Assembly: GCA_015179025.1 (NCBI GenBank)
Contig: WHUX01000029.1
Span: 1 to 64,000, forward strand
Direction: 5' to 3'
Length of the DNA: 64,000 nt
From: Terfezia claveryi
Lineage: Eukaryota; Ascomycota; Pezizomycetes; Pezizales; Pezizaceae
Below, piece by piece: positions 32,744-44,935 of the stretch. The position numbers were made by a program, and so were the translations under genes. Below the pieces are notes generated by a model that saw nothing but the letters and a program-made list of their open reading frames with translations, did not search any database and was not told where the DNA came from. The first letter of the stretch is position 1, and every line of letters starts with the position of its first letter.

Positions 32744-33890
32744 CGACTATCGCCAAAACAACCCATATGCGCAGCAAGATAGCCCCGGCTATTATGGGGG
32801 AAATCAGGGTGGATACGGTGCAGGTAGCCAAGGTGGTTATGGTGGGGGATATGGTGGGAACAATGGTGGTTACAATGCCGGCGCACAGCAGGGTGCGTTT
32901 TTGGACTTTCTTTACTCTTTCTCGGCCTCGATACTCCTAGGACTGGCTATTGACCCATTCCAGCAGGTTATGAAATGAACAACATGCAAGCTGAGGATTC
33001 TGGTGACTTCTTCACTGAGGTGAACGAGATTGATTCCGATATTGAGATCATGAAGCGGAAGACACAGAATATCCGGAGCGTCCACCAGCGTTCTCTTCAA
33101 GATATTGATGCCCAGGCTATTGAGACTACACAAGAGGAACTCCGAAAACTTACTGAGGATGCATCAGCCTCAAATCGAGCACTCTCAATGAAGATTCGGA
33201 TATTAAAGGGGAAGGTCCGTGGGGATCCAGGAAAGCAGGCTCAAGCCGAGAGGGTTGAGAAAAACTACAAGGCCTCTTTGATAGAATACCAAAAGGCGGT
33301 GCTTGAGTTCCAGGAGAGGGTCAAGAGCCAGATAAAGCGGCAAGTTAAGATTGTTAAGCCTGATGCTACTGAGGAGGAGCTTGAAGCTGCTTGTGAGGAT
33401 GGGCAGGGACAAATTTTCAGCCAGGCAGTAAGTACCATCAATGGTCATGGGGGCTTTGTTTCTTCCGGGCGGAACTGATTTATGTGATAGATCATGCTTG
33501 GAAACCGTAGGGGTGAAGCCAGATCTGCTCTTTCCGCCGTACAAGCCCGGCATAAGGAAATTCAGCGAATTGAGCAGACTATCCAAGAACTTGCAGAGCT
33601 GTTCCAGAACATGGAGCAGTTGGTCATCGAGCAAGAGCCAATGGTGGAACAAATAGATCAGCGTGGCAACGAGATCCAGTCGGATGTTGCTAAAGCACAC
33701 ACCGAGCTAGAGACTGCTGTTGAGAGCGCCAGGAGTGCAAGGAGGAAGAAGTGGTGGTGCTTGCTCATCTGTCGTAAGTGTTCTACGGAACCATACTCTC
33801 GTACTGTGAAAGCTAACAGCCACAACAGTCATCATTATCACCATCATTGTCGTTGTCGTGGTGATTACACAAGTTGTGAACAAAAAGTAA
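32744..33890 (+). CDS. SSO1: plasma-membrane t-SNARE syntaxin (Sso1/Sso2 type), first exon unresolved
   Basis: Exons 32744-32892, 32967-33427, 33491-33773 and 33829-33890 encode at least 317 residues. Order: a Gly/Tyr/Asn/Gln-rich N-terminal tail; the Habc helical bundle beginning FFTEVNEIDSDIEIMKRKTQ; the Qa-SNARE helix, with the central Gln in ELAELFQNMEQLV; a basic/aromatic KKWWCLLIC; and a C-terminal valine/isoleucine anchor ending TQVVNKK. Sso proteins accept secretory vesicles at the plasma membrane together with Sec9 and Snc. All listed introns end in AG, and the one before 32744 has a CTAAC branch site. The start codon lies upstream: the frame needs a first exon ending in phase 2, which I could not identify. 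Use of the CAG at about 32768 as acceptor after ATGAGT is the alternative. Confidence 0.9.
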
Positions 33891-34324
33891 TAGCCGAGCC
33901 AGACCATCGATCTTATTGCGCCAAGCCATTGAATATCTGTACATTTCCCTGAGGCGAGGTTTCGGGTTTAATACTTTTGTTTTGTTGTCTCTTGGGGGTT
34001 GTTTTGTCCTTATCAACCATTCATGCACAAAATGCCAATAGTGTAGGAATAACTAATGCCCTTTAACTTCCGGCGAGTTTTTCTATTTTAACTTTTTGTT
34101 CTTTTATATAAGATACTGTTGAATTTGAGTACTACAATTTACTGTCGTGAGTACGTGTCATTGCTGTTGAATTGCTTGCATAGATTAAGTTTGCGGTTAA
34201 TTATGTAATATCTTCATACCGGATTTATGTTTCTCCGTACGCTTGATGTTTGAAACTTTGTAAAACAGCCACATGGGCGCAAACAAACCCTGAATTCAAT
34301 TTATCACGCACGATTTAAAACACA

Positions 34325-35996
34325 ATGTTGGAATTACATATCTGGGGCCCGGCATTTGGGCTCCCCTCTATCGACCCCGAATGCCTCGCCGCAATTGCCT
34401 ACTTCCGATGCATACCCGACTTGAACCCCCGCAGCCCCACCCCGAAGCCTTGGAGAATCGTACCAAGCAGTAACCCATTACTATCACCAACTCGTGCGTA
34501 CAAACCCAGTCCACCACAATGCTTATGAGCTTTAGCGCTGACATTTGGACTTGAGGGCGTGATGCACAGGGACGTTGCCAGCTCTACGAGATGAACATGT
34601 ATGGATTGGTGGTGGGTTCAACGGGGTTGTGGAGTACTTGCGGAAAAAGAGCGAGGGGGAATGGGATCTTGACATGGATCTGAGAGGGGAGAGTACGAAT
34701 GGACGTCAGTATGACGACAATGAGAATGAGGGGTTTCCTGCGCATGCGGCAAGTTCGTATACCTGGGCGGAAAGTGTGGCGTATTCGAGCTTTATTAAGT
34801 CACGGTTGGGGTCGCTACTGGATATCAGCCTCTACGTCTCGGAGGTCAATTATGCGAATGCGACGAGGCCAGAGTATAGTAAAAGAGGGATGTTGCCGTG
34901 GCCAGTGCAGTATTATGTTCCGGGGCAGAAGCGGGCGCAGGCGTGGGAGAGGTGTGAGGACGTATTGAGGAAATATGGGCTGGGGCCAGCGGATGTGGAT
35001 CAAATTCGTGTGCTTGACTCACCAGCAAGTAGTGGGTTGGAGGCGAATGCAGGGGTGGGCACGGGGAGTGAATTCGGGGCGGGGAAGGGGCCGGGTGGGA
35101 TAAGTTCAATCTTTGAAAAGAGGCCATTGGCAAGTATTGCGGGAGTGGCGTTTAAGTTGCAGACATTGATCTTGAAGAGTCTGACTCCAGTGGCAGCAAG
35201 GTTGGTTGCCGTGGACGCGGACCCTTCGCTGGGGGTTTACTTCTTTAAGATGGAACATCCGACATCAATCGATTGCTTGATCCTAGGATATCTTTGTTTA
35301 GCAGTGTACCCGGAGTTACCAAACCCATTTTTGGCGGAAGGAATTCAAAAACTAGATGGAGGGAGAGACGGGAAGAGGGTTTTTGCTTGGACGCATGAAT
35401 TCCGAAGAAAGGTGTTTGGATCTACACCGATTGATGCGAATAATATCCTGAATTTGGGTGACGGGGATCATGATGTAGCTGAAGGTATGCTACCATGGGG
35501 CAAGGTGGAAAGGGCAGATCTTCCGTGGTTAACAGGGCAATTTGCTGCCGCAGCGGTACAGTATATTGATGGTTGGATACCGTCATGGGCAAGGAAAAAG
35601 AACGAAAGGCCCAAGAAACCTGAAACTGAGGAAGAGAGGGAAAGCAGACTGAAGCTCGAGAGGGCTGTCAGGAAGGAGAAGGCAGCTAGGATTGCAACGG
35701 TGATAGTGGGGGCTGGAGCATTTATTGCATTCCTATTTTCTAGTGGGCTAATAACAGTGGTGAGCTCAGCTGAGGGTGTCGAAGATGTTGAGGAAGAACT
35801 GAAGGAGATGGAGAAGGAAGAGCAAGAAGACTTGGTGGGAGGTCATGTTGATGCTAGCTCGGTCACTGCAGAGGATTTGTTCGATTTCTTCCCATTTAGC
35901 GCAGGTGGGGAAGGGAGGGGTGAGGGTGAGGGTGAGGGAGGGGAGCAAACAGGCGGAGATGAGGAACGGGTGGAGGAACAGGATGTTCCTATATAG
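34325..35996 (+). CDS. SAM37: SAM37/metaxin-type mitochondrial outer-membrane assembly protein
   Basis: Two exons (34325-34493 and 34570-35996, phase-1 intron with GTGCGT donor) encode about 531 residues. The start MLELHIWGPAFGLPSIDPEC is the hallmark of the fungal Sam37/Tom37 thioredoxin-like N-terminus, followed by LPALRDEHVWIGGGFNGVVEYL. The GST-C-like half includes DADPSLGVYFF and PTSIDCLILGYLCLAVYPELP. Near the C-terminus a basic stretch precedes a hydrophobic segment (ARIATVIVGAGAFIAFLF) that probably anchors the protein, then an acidic Glu/Gly-rich tail. Sam37 works with Sam50 and Sam35 to fold beta-barrel proteins into the outer membrane. The gene starts 434 bp after SSO1 on the same strand. 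A copia primer site lies only 184 bp beyond its stop, so its 3' UTR may run into an LTR. Confidence 0.92.
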
Positions 35997-36179
35997 GCAA
36001 CGCTAGGGATAAGGGATCAGGAGATTAGTCATGACGATGGGTATATAGCAGGAGGGAAGAGGAGAAGCGGAGAGGAGACGAGGAATCATCATCATTCAGA
36101 GGCGAACATCTTTCTCCACACATACGTGATTCATTCAGTGACGTCCCAGATACGTGATCCGCATAACCTAGTCCTTCTA

Positions 36180-36193
36180 GGTTATGAGCCCGG
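36180..36193 (+). other. primer binding site of second copia element
   Basis: GGTTATGAGCCCGG matches the first bases of the half-tRNA-Met primer site of the element at 24.5-27.9 kb. The preceding GCATAACCTAGTCCTTCTA resembles the end of that element's LTR, so a 5' LTR should end at 36179. Its start was not located. Confidence 0.65.
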
Positions 36194-36254
36194 TGAAGCT
36201 CTATTCTTTGACACAAAATTTTTGCTTTGTATCCTGAACTTTTACCTAATTACG

Positions 36255-37508
36255 ATGTTGGAACACTTGGAGAAGGAGGTAGCCATTACCAAGCTAAAGT
36301 CCAAAAACCATCAAGAATGGAAAAGGGACATTCGCATGATCCTTACTATGAAAGACCTATGGGAACATCTATTAGATGATCGTCCCCCCGCTGCACTTCA
36401 AGAGCAACAACGCATCTGGCTACATGCACAGCAGAAAGCTTTAGCCGTCATTCATCTTCAATGTGAAAGAGAGCAAAAGCTCCTGATTGCTGAGGCTGAT
36501 ACGGGGAGAGAAGCCTGGGATATTCTAGCCGAAAAATACGCTTCTGCTGACCTGGTTAACGTTATGAAGATAGAGGAGATTTTCGGTAAAGCCAGGAAGA
36601 AACCCGAACAATCGGTCAGCTCATGGGTATCCTATATGAAATCCCTTGCGAACCAACTTCGAGACATGAGGGAGGAGATTGATTCCGATAGGGTGGCTCA
36701 TAGGATTCTAAATGGGGTGGGTAAAGAATTTAGAAGCACAAAAGCATCTCTAAGGGCTATCCGTCAAGGTCGTTTAACTGTGGAACTTGTTTCACAGCAA
36801 CCTGAAGCTGCAGAGCTAGATATGGCAGAGGATATGGCAGAAACAAAAACTACAAATTTGGAGGTATCACATCAAAACTCACAAAATACATTTCCTCCAA
36901 CTACAATCACGAATCAATATAATGTCAATCCTCGTGAAGTCAATCCTGGCTCTATGCATGGCCCTACGGCAGTCGCCATGTCAACAACGGACAATATATC
37001 ATGCCCTACATCACAGTACCACATACCCCAACATACCTGTGACCATCAATATGTTTGCTCATACAACACATATAACAATATACAACACTGTCATCCAAAC
37101 CTACATACACCTACGGGACCTCAAAGGCAAAGCCTCACTACAAACCACCGTATTCATCCATATAATCGACAAAACAACAACCTTTCAGTCTGTGGGGTAT
37201 GCAAAAAATCAGGTCATGATGATAGTGTATGCTGGGTGAAAAATACACACTTAAGACCCATTTGGATGGTACAGAGAGATGAATGGAGACGTATGCGGGA
37301 TATTGATACTCCCAAGAGACAGGCCTCTACAGCCGAGAATGAAAACTCCAATCACGCTCAACAAGCCTTCCATATAAGTGGATATCAAACAGCGCATCAG
37401 AATCCGGACTACCTGAAGGGTTCAGCTATAGATTCTACCACCTTTATTGGACCTAGTTCAAGCTCGGTGGATCAGTATGTGAATTTGAACTGTACACAGA
37501 CTATATAG
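36255..37508 (+). CDS. second copia Gag protein
   Basis: The frame is open from 36126; the likely start is the ATG at 36255, giving about 417 residues beginning MLEHLEKEVAITKLKSKNHQ. Copia Gag features: EWKRDIRMILTMKDLWEHLL, IHLQCEREQKLLIAEADTGREAWDIL, and ARKKPEQSVSSWVSYMKSLANQLRDM. The second half is Asn/Gln/Thr/His-rich, with a canonical zinc knuckle CGVCKKSGHDDSVC (CX2CX4HX4C). The chain stops shortly after, before the protease. The sequence is clearly different from the Gag at 25985-27109, so two copia lineages are present. Confidence 0.85.
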   Translation: MLEHLEKEVAITKLKSKNHQEWKRDIRMILTMKDLWEHLLDDRPPAALQEQQRIWLHAQQKALAVIHLQCEREQKLLIAEADTGREAWDILAEKYASADLVNVMKIEEIFGKARKKPEQSVSSWVSYMKSLANQLRDMREEIDSDRVAHRILNGVGKEFRSTKASLRAIRQGRLTVELVSQQPEAAELDMAEDMAETKTTNLEVSHQNSQNTFPPTTITNQYNVNPREVNPGSMHGPTAVAMSTTDNISCPTSQYHIPQHTCDHQYVCSYNTYNNIQHCHPNLHTPTGPQRQSLTTNHRIHPYNRQNNNLSVCGVCKKSGHDDSVCWVKNTHLRPIWMVQRDEWRRMRDIDTPKRQASTAENENSNHAQQAFHISGYQTAHQNPDYLKGSAIDSTTFIGPSSSSVDQYVNLNCTQTI

Positions 37509-37618
37509 TTTAATCAGGGTTTGAAAGGAAAACATGTGTTTGGAGTCGAATATGCCCACTCGGTGCATTAACGAAGAGGTGAAGTAAGACTCAAAGAAGA
37601 GGGTGGAGTTGGGCCTGA

Positions 37619-37995
37619 GGATGAGCCGGGAAAGTGGCTAGCGGACACAGGAGCAAGCAATCACTACAGTCCTTTCAAACATCTGTTTATTCATCTAACA
37701 CCATGCATTCCGCCTGTCAAAATTTTAACTGGAAATGGATGGGTTGAAGCACATTTATGGCACGATACCTTTGGTAATTCGAGTCATGGGAGGTATCATA
37801 CAAGTTCACATCGAAAACGTTCTATATGTACCGGCACTGCAGACCAGAGTAAACCTTTTCTCTATTATTGTCCTACTAATAAGGGTTTTTACTCTATATT
37901 CGGCCCCAAAGATGTGAAGTTTACCCTTGACGGACAAGTGTTGGCTCAAGGCATTAAAATTGGGGGGCCAGAGAAGGGTAGTACTGAAGAATAAG
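37619..37995 (+). pseudogene. copia protease remnant
   Basis: After the gag stop, another frame reads KWLADTGASNHYSPF, the DTG/S active-site motif of copia aspartic protease, and then HDTFGNSSHG. It ends in stops soon after. The rest of pol is not recognisable downstream, so the element is decayed or truncated. Confidence 0.7.
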
Positions 37996-40086
37996 GTGAG
38001 AATTGGCGTAGCTTTTGATATTGGAGGAATAGGTTTCCTGAAAGAATAAGCGCATATAATATTACTCCACTATGGCAACTCATTTTCATTCCTTCATTAC
38101 TTTCACCTAATCTGATGATGGTAGGATGTTTGACGGATATGCATGATGTATCTAAGTAGTTCTAGGATATTAATCTTCACCCAAGCCTGTTTATTAGACA
38201 AAAAGCCACTTTTCAAAAGAGTATTAGAAATCACCAGAATAAATCCCCAAGCCCTTTGGGGGTTGAAATTAGGGCTATCTAAAGCTTCCGAACTTTTAGA
38301 ATATAAAAGCCTATATGCTAGCAAGGCCGAAAGCCGACTGATGCCAGATACATGATGTTACCATACAAATTTGTACATGGCAGCTACTTCATGACAGTCA
38401 ACTGAATGTGACCGCCGCGGTAAGAGCATATAACGGCCTGATTTCTTGATATAAGATAGAAATCCTCATAATTCTAGGGGGGTAGGGTAATTGCTTGCTT
38501 ATTGGAACTCTGGTAGAGAGGCGCTTTGGCCATTTTTGGTGTGAAATTGCCAATCGGGCGAAGGGTAATGGCACGGAATTATACATTGTTTCAACATATC
38601 AGTTTGTGGAATTTTCATTCTGTAGCTATCCGAAATGAATAAACATAGCCAGATGTTTTATATGGTTGCACATAGAGGAGTCTGGTACTAGATCTAGAAG
38701 AATATGGCTTCTACGTCAGGTTAACGAGGGTGGCATTTCGGGTACAAAAATCAGGAGAATAAGTTACCCTGAACTGCATCGCATGAAACTACTTCAACGC
38801 AGCATCGAATAAAGTAACTTAAGGAAATGATATAAATGAATACCGGAACGGCCGTTCAGGGAGAGGGACCCCTTGTTACGAATGACATTTCTCAACAAGC
38901 GCTTGGCAATTTTGGTGAAGAAGAATCTTATTAATCAGAATCATAGTCTGGCTTCAGAAGCTTACTATACAGTGCGAGCCAAGAATACTCTGAAGTCTTA
39001 TCTATGGCCAAGATCTGATTCTACTCACACGGGAAACCATATCAAACTGAACATAGGTGATATTGTTGTTGCAACAAATGGAACTTATAGAGCAAGGGCA
39101 ATATCATAAGAACCCTAGCTTTCTTAATAAAATAGGGGAAGCTTTTACGATAAGGCTAGTTTTGGAGATGTTGCGCTTTTTCAAGCTCACTTTGTGTTCG
39201 TTTCAGGAGGGCCTCTTCCCCTGCAACGGGCCCGGCTTCTGTTGGCTCCCAATTGCTCTATGTCTGGGGAGAATTTCTTAGACACCTAAGTAAGTAAGTA
39301 AAACCCATTACCTGTGTCTTCCCCTATGGTTACACGCGTTAAAGATCCCAAATTTAACCTCCAGCTTGATAGGATGCGGGGCTTCAATGTAACCTGAAAA
39401 TGCGATGAACACATGAGATGGGAGCATGAGGTAGACATAAGGAACGGCAGAGTGCAGGCGACATCGTCAGGTGGTAAACCTTGTTGGCTGGAGGGTGACA
39501 CCTACACAAGGAGATTCTAAGAACTCCAATAGGGATGGACGACAGGTAAGTGCTTACCTCCCAGAGTCTGGTTGGTGTCTGGTACGATTATGGGGTAGAT
39601 TGTTTAATCTAGATGGAACACAGGTCATGAAAACAAAACGCCCTGAACCTTGAAACATCCAATTTTTGATTTCCTGTGTCGACCTCGTCAGATTCTCAAT
39701 CATGAGGAATGGGAAACCTTGTTTTAAATTTTTTCAAGGTTCTGGGAAAATTCGTTATCGGCGCTGTGGTCCGTTGGATATATGTTGCCAATATAACTCA
39801 AATAGGACACTCGATGCTTAGGTACGGTGTGGTGGGTTGCCTGAGATTTGTTTTGCAATCACTTTATGATATTGACTTCAGACGTGTTGGAGGTCAACGG
39901 ATTCAAGTGAGTATTTAAATTGGGCTTGCTCCACTCAGCCTGTAATATACAGGTAGGTGAATTTTAGCTTGCGAACCATACAGCCTTCTGATAAACGGGA
40001 TACATACATTGTTTTGACAACACAGTATACCTGGGATAATTCTCTGGAGCAGTTAGTATCACAATGATACCTTCGTGCGAATAAAG
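37996..40086. other. probable decayed copia interior and flank
   Basis: No supported gene. Short frames (38143-38355, 38873-39109) may be pol debris, but no motif could be assigned; no 3' LTR was identified. A copy of the CAACCAGACT mini-sequence lies on the minus strand near 39564-39582. Confidence 0.4.
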
Positions 40087-40093
40087 TATATAG
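40087..40093 (+). promoter_or_regulatory. TATA-like box
   Basis: TATATAG lies about 62 bp before the ATG at 40155. Confidence 0.5.
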
Positions 40094-40154
40094 TGTACTG
40101 ATACTCAGCGCCTGACACAAAACAGACTGCCTGCCGATATCCAATTCCATAACC

Positions 40155-40463
40155 ATGAAGCAAACTACCACTACCATCTCCTTCTTCCTCACTCTCTTGT
40201 GTGAGTTGGTGCATGGTACACCACTTACACCCCAGAAAAACTATCCTGTTCCAGCAATCCCAATCGATGTTTTTAAGGCACAGTCCCCCAAAGATATTGG
40301 CCCAGCAGTCGTCTGTGGAAACACCGGCTGGGCGTGTAGTTATATGGAGACGTGCTGCTACTGCGTCTTTCCACCTGTTTGCTGTGGCTACCCAATGCAG
40401 TACTGCGATAAGGCAGGGACTAAGTGTTGCGCTTATACTTTTCGATGTGGGGGCGGATGTTAG
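40155..40463 (+). CDS. small secreted cysteine-rich protein, paralog of 17081 gene
   Basis: A single exon of 102 residues. The signal peptide (MKQTTTTISFFLTLLCELVHG) is followed by a Pro-rich linker and a C-terminal cysteine domain spaced C-x6-C-x5-CC-x7-CC-x6-C-x6-CC with VFPPVCC in the middle, then FRCGGGC. The spacing matches the protein at 17081-17401 almost exactly, with extra cysteines inside the x7 loop and at the end. Both genes are intronless and have a TATA-like box. The spacing recalls half a granulin module; the function is unknown. Confidence 0.8.
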   Translation: MKQTTTTISFFLTLLCELVHGTPLTPQKNYPVPAIPIDVFKAQSPKDIGPAVVCGNTGWACSYMETCCYCVFPPVCCGYPMQYCDKAGTKCCAYTFRCGGGC

Positions 40464-42806
40464 AGCCAGAGGGGGCGTTGTTCTCGAAAGAAGTAGAGAA
40501 GTGTGTATTTGGCTTTCTCCTGGTAGGGAACATTTGGAATATCGTGCTGCATGAAAGATCGAAGAAGAGTGGACTAGGAGGTCAAGGGGCCTGGAAGCAG
40601 AGATTATCAATGGTTTTCGAGTTCTAGTTAATGAGTCGGGATGGTTTTGAGGCTGGCTTCATTTTTTTTTTTTTTTTAATAAAATCAAAAATAAAGTACT
40701 CATATGCACCTCCCTTTTGGGGAAGTATGACGAGCCACCGAAAATCCATAAAATGTGGTTAAAGGTGGAGAGGGTTGAAGGGTAACTTATATGGAAGGGA
40801 AGTAAAAGAAAGAAATGCACTTGACAAGTTGTGTAGGGAAGAGTGATAGATGGAATCGTAATAGGATCCATCATATCTTGAGTTTACGAAAAAGTCCTGC
40901 AAAGAAAACGTCAACTGCGTCCGATGACTCCTCGTCCTCGCCCTAACCTTACTTTCTTCCGGATAGGGAGATCTAACCTTCGCTTCCGGAAAAGATCCAT
41001 CCTTGCTCTCCGGTGAGCTGGGCAGTGGAAGACGGCGTGGAGGCCGTCCTAAATGTCAACCCCGCAGAATTGGTGAAGAGTCGGCTGGCTTTTTACCTCA
41101 CGGGCTGATTGACTATGAAGGAAGAAGGCGGTTCTCTGAGTATTTGAGCTTACATCTTATCGGGGTTGAGTGGAGCCCCTGCTAGCTGTTGTTTCTGGAT
41201 TTTCGTATACCTCTCCTAGGCCCAATTTTCTTTTTAATATTACGGATACTGAGGAATCATGAATAGTTAAGGGTAACGGTCAGAGAACCTGCTCACGTGC
41301 TCTCATGTTTCTGTCTCGCTACGATTTATATCCCTATACTTGAGGATTTCACGCGCACCGTAGGCCGGATATAGAGCACACCGCTATCCCGTGCCATGTA
41401 CTTACATTCGCACGAACATACACGATCTGCTCGTCTCGGTGGTTCGTTATCGGAACTCTTTTCGAGTTGCGCCTTTTTGTAAATATGGCCTGCTATACGC
41501 ATGTTTACTACGCAGCTCGGCCGCTCACCTGTCATGTCACCTAATTATTTTTTTTTATATATCTGTATCTTGTACTTGGACTCACAGACAATTATTGGTT
41601 GATTGGGCTTGATATGTACATATCTAGATTAATTGTCTTTTAGTGTAATTACCCCCAACGTAATATATATACTGTATATATCATACAAACTCGCAAGTAA
41701 GACCTACCCTTGGTTTAAGATTCCCAATAATAAAATAATAATATTTATTCTAATTTTTGAGATCAACGCAGAAGCCCTTTTTTCCCTATTCACATTACAG
41801 CCCGAGATGAACGCAGGAATCTCGTTAAGTAAGCCCATAGTCCCCCTTAGTTCCCTGCTTTGTTCATAGGCTCCAGCGGGCCATGCAAATTAACTTGCCT
41901 CCCCCTTGGCACTTTTTGAAAATATAGAAAAGGTCTCGAATAAGATCACCAATGTGAGGATAACACACTTGTATGGGCAAGATCTACAGACGGGATTTTA
42001 CTCGCGAGTCTCTATGCTATATATATATATTTGTTGTATATAGAGTAGTGGCCTCGAAACTTACAACAGGGCCTCTTAGAAGACTATATGATCGATATTT
42101 CGTTGTTGAATATATTTCGTTGTTGGATATACATGTGGAGTCAGGGTAACGCCTTACTACTCTACTGACTGCTGTAGGTTTCTGTGGACGTTTGTTCTAA
42201 GCCGTTCCCTGCAATACGTGATGAGATTGGCCTTTGTCAGATTCTTCCGGTTTTCGGGCGAGAAGGCCGAACCCTAGTCTAAATACAGGACGCTCGTCAA
42301 AAAACCCACCTCTCTTATCCTTCACAATTAGTTCATATTTTACTCTTAAGAGTTGTTTGACTAAGAGCATGTTCTTACTCGCGAATTTCTATGGTATACC
42401 TATGGCTGGCGCTAGTATCAAGGTAGAGCTGGCAATTCTTTATAGCTGAGCTGAGGAAAGCTATTTAAAATTGCTGGGTCAATATCATATCTTCTGGTGG
42501 TATGTATGTGTCACACAAGGCGGTAGCCGAACAGAGGGAGCGATAATTATAAGTGCTGGCTTTTCGTATGTATTGAGCAGTTCTACCATAGTCTTTTATA
42601 GGGATTAGAACAGAGTCATTCAAATATCCTCACATCGTATCCTGGCATCCATCTGTGCTGTGTCACCTATATTATTTATTCAAGAAGCTAGGAAATTAAT
42701 TAAATAAACATTAGAAATCGTGAACTGAACTTCAAACATAAAGCAAAAATGTAAAAGAAGCTAAAAATAACTGAGAACACAAGAAATAAATGCAAATTCT
42801 CCTATA
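40464..42806. other. intergenic AT-rich DNA
   Basis: No supported gene. T-run at about 40663-40677 and several TA-rich stretches; short open frames without motifs. Confidence 0.45.
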
Positions 42807-44345
42807 TTATGCACTTCGGAAGATTTTCTTCACGCATTTCAGTGCCTTATGGGTAGCCCCCCTAAGCGAAGGCCTTGATGCTTCCCTGCGGCAACCACTC
42901 CCATCTGGTATGACGCCTGTATAAGCGCCCCAGGAGCCATTGCCTGCTCGGCAATACCAGGGCACGAGCTCCCCCCGGTTTCGCACAAATGGGAGTGTTA
43001 AATCCGGTAGGGCTGCGCTGAGGCGAGTCAATGCCTCTTCAAAACAGGAGTCTGTACATCCTAATCGGGAAATTAAGGATAAAATTAGTCTCTGTATCGT
43101 ACAATGTGACTGTAATCAACTGACCTCCAGCGTGTGTCTTGAAATATGGCAACTCATGATATGTCATTGACAGATCGCTGACACTATCCTCAACTTCTGT
43201 AATAGAACATTAGTGTCTGTATCGTATAATGTGACTGTAATCAACTGACCTCCAGCATGTGTTATGGAATATGGCAACTCATGGTATGTTATTGACAGAT
43301 CACTGACACTATCCTCAACTTCTGTAATAGAGCATTAGTGTCTGTATAGTATAATGTGAATGTAATCAACTGACCTCCAGCATGTGTTGTGGAATATGGC
43401 AACTCATGATATGTCTTTGACAGATCACTGACACTATCCCCAACTTCTGTAATAGAACATAGAACATTAGGTGTCTGTATCGTACACTTACTGTAATTAA
43501 CTGACCTTCAGCGTGTGTCTTGGGATTTGGCAAGTCATGATATGTCATTGGCAGATCACTGACGCTATCCTCAACTTCTGTAATAGAATATTAGAGTTTC
43601 ATTCTTGCGGTGTGGCCGCAATGACTGACCTTCAAGTGGTATCTGCCCAGAAACAGTTTGCGGTAGTACCGCGGCTTTCCCATTTGTTGTAGGGCTCATT
43701 GAAGGAACAATATTTATTTTATCTTCTACAACTTCTGGGTGCGAGACTGGAACTACTGTAATCGATAATTAGTGCTTGCATTACTATAATGTAACACCGT
43801 AATAACTCACCTTCAATGCCTGTATCTAGCAGCTCCTTGTAGCTGGGTGGAGAGCTCGAGTCCACAGGAGAATCGGTGTTGACGTCGTTTTCTGCAATTA
43901 TAGCAAGCATCTCCATAGCCTTTTGCTGCAACGTATTCATTGCCATTTCCATTTGATTTTCTTTGAGTTTATGTTCAATCTTGCAAAAATTTATTGCTGC
44001 AAGTGTATCATGTGCCATCAAGGCCACCTCCTGCAATCTCTCGAACTCCTTCTTTGCAATCTCCATGTGTTGTTCATACTCTAACTTTGCTACCTTTACT
44101 GTTTGTTCATGCTCAAGACGTTCGCGTTGTAACATAGCTTGAATGTTGGCAATTGTTGCTTCTTGTGCCTGTACGAGCTCCTCATAATAACTTAGCTCTT
44201 CTCGGAGGATTGTCGAAGTCTTGCGTTGGATATATGTGTCGGTAGAGAATACTCGAGGGTTGGATTGTGGATTCCCCTTGTACACTCGGGGAGAAACCCT
44301 TGAGACTGGAGCCGGGATCATAGAGCTTGAAGAAGCTGACTGCAT
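42807..44345 (-). CDS. coiled-coil protein with four tandemly duplicated exons
   Basis: Seven minus-strand exons: 44345-43811, 43755-43630, 43577-43506, 43446-43375, 43321-43250, 43196-43125 and 43060-42807, about 400 residues. Every intron is phase 1, 52-64 bp, and introns 2-6 use a GTCAGT donor. Exon 1 encodes a Ser/Pro-rich start, then a long Glu/Gln/Lys-rich helix (ELSYYEELVQAQEATIANI onwards), probably a coiled coil. Exons 3-6 are each exactly 72 nt and encode variants of one 24-residue repeat containing VEDSVSDL and TYHELPY. Exon 7 encodes a globular-looking end with FEEALTRLSAALPDLTLPF, WYCRAGNGSWGAYTG and a basic terminus. No family was recognised. The start could be earlier if a non-ATG codon is used. 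The matched splice sites and unbroken frame over seven exons argue strongly for a real gene. Confidence 0.8.
43125..43577 (-). repeat. 125-bp exon-plus-intron tandem array
   Basis: Four copies of a 72-nt exon with its following intron; exon starts are spaced 131, 125 and 125 bp. Units 2-4 are near-identical in exon and intron alike, so whole genomic units were duplicated. The unit nearest the 5' end of the gene is most diverged. Confidence 0.9.
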
Positions 44346-44921
44346 CTTGAATAAGATTGATGGGCTTGGGAGTCGATGTAGAGATCTGCGTATAGTAGAA
44401 GAGGGAGTAGAAGAGGAAGCAGTGTTATGAGTAGTGAACGGGGTAATATAATGAACTAGTTGTGTAGTAAACAAGCTGTGTAGCTAATAAGGCAGTATTG
44501 TTATTCTTTAACGTGAAGGGAGCAGTGCTGGAAGTACTTAAGTGGGAGGAGGAAGTGTGGTAAGTCAACAACAAGAGGGCTACAAGAGGGGGAACAATAT
44601 AACGCCAAGCAGACTAAGAATGTGTCACCCGACGCGGGGCTGATAGGGGCGAGCAGTCTCGTAGTTTCGAGATCATTCTTCAGTTTACTAACTCCATATG
44701 TGCTGGGTACTAAGAGCTTTAAACTCTCTCTTCTTAAAGCCCTAAACTATCCTCAAGCGTTTGAAATTTCAAGTAAACATCCCTCAGGCTCGAGTTATGG
44801 TAACCCCGCAATTGTGCCATTCGACTATATACAGTACCAGTATAAGGATTTGAGAAAATGCTCAGAAGGAGCATAAGTGTGCCAAACTTGAACTAATATT
44901 GACCTCAGAACACGAAACTCT
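44346..44921. other. upstream region of the exon-array gene
   Basis: No separate gene seen; it probably includes the promoter of the minus-strand gene. Confidence 0.4.
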
Positions 44922-44935
44922 TCTGTTTAAAAGTT

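Noticed and set aside
43125..43577. Introner-type intron insertions explaining the near-identical introns
   Set aside because: Exons between them are just as similar and spacing is regular, so tandem duplication of exon-intron units explains both.
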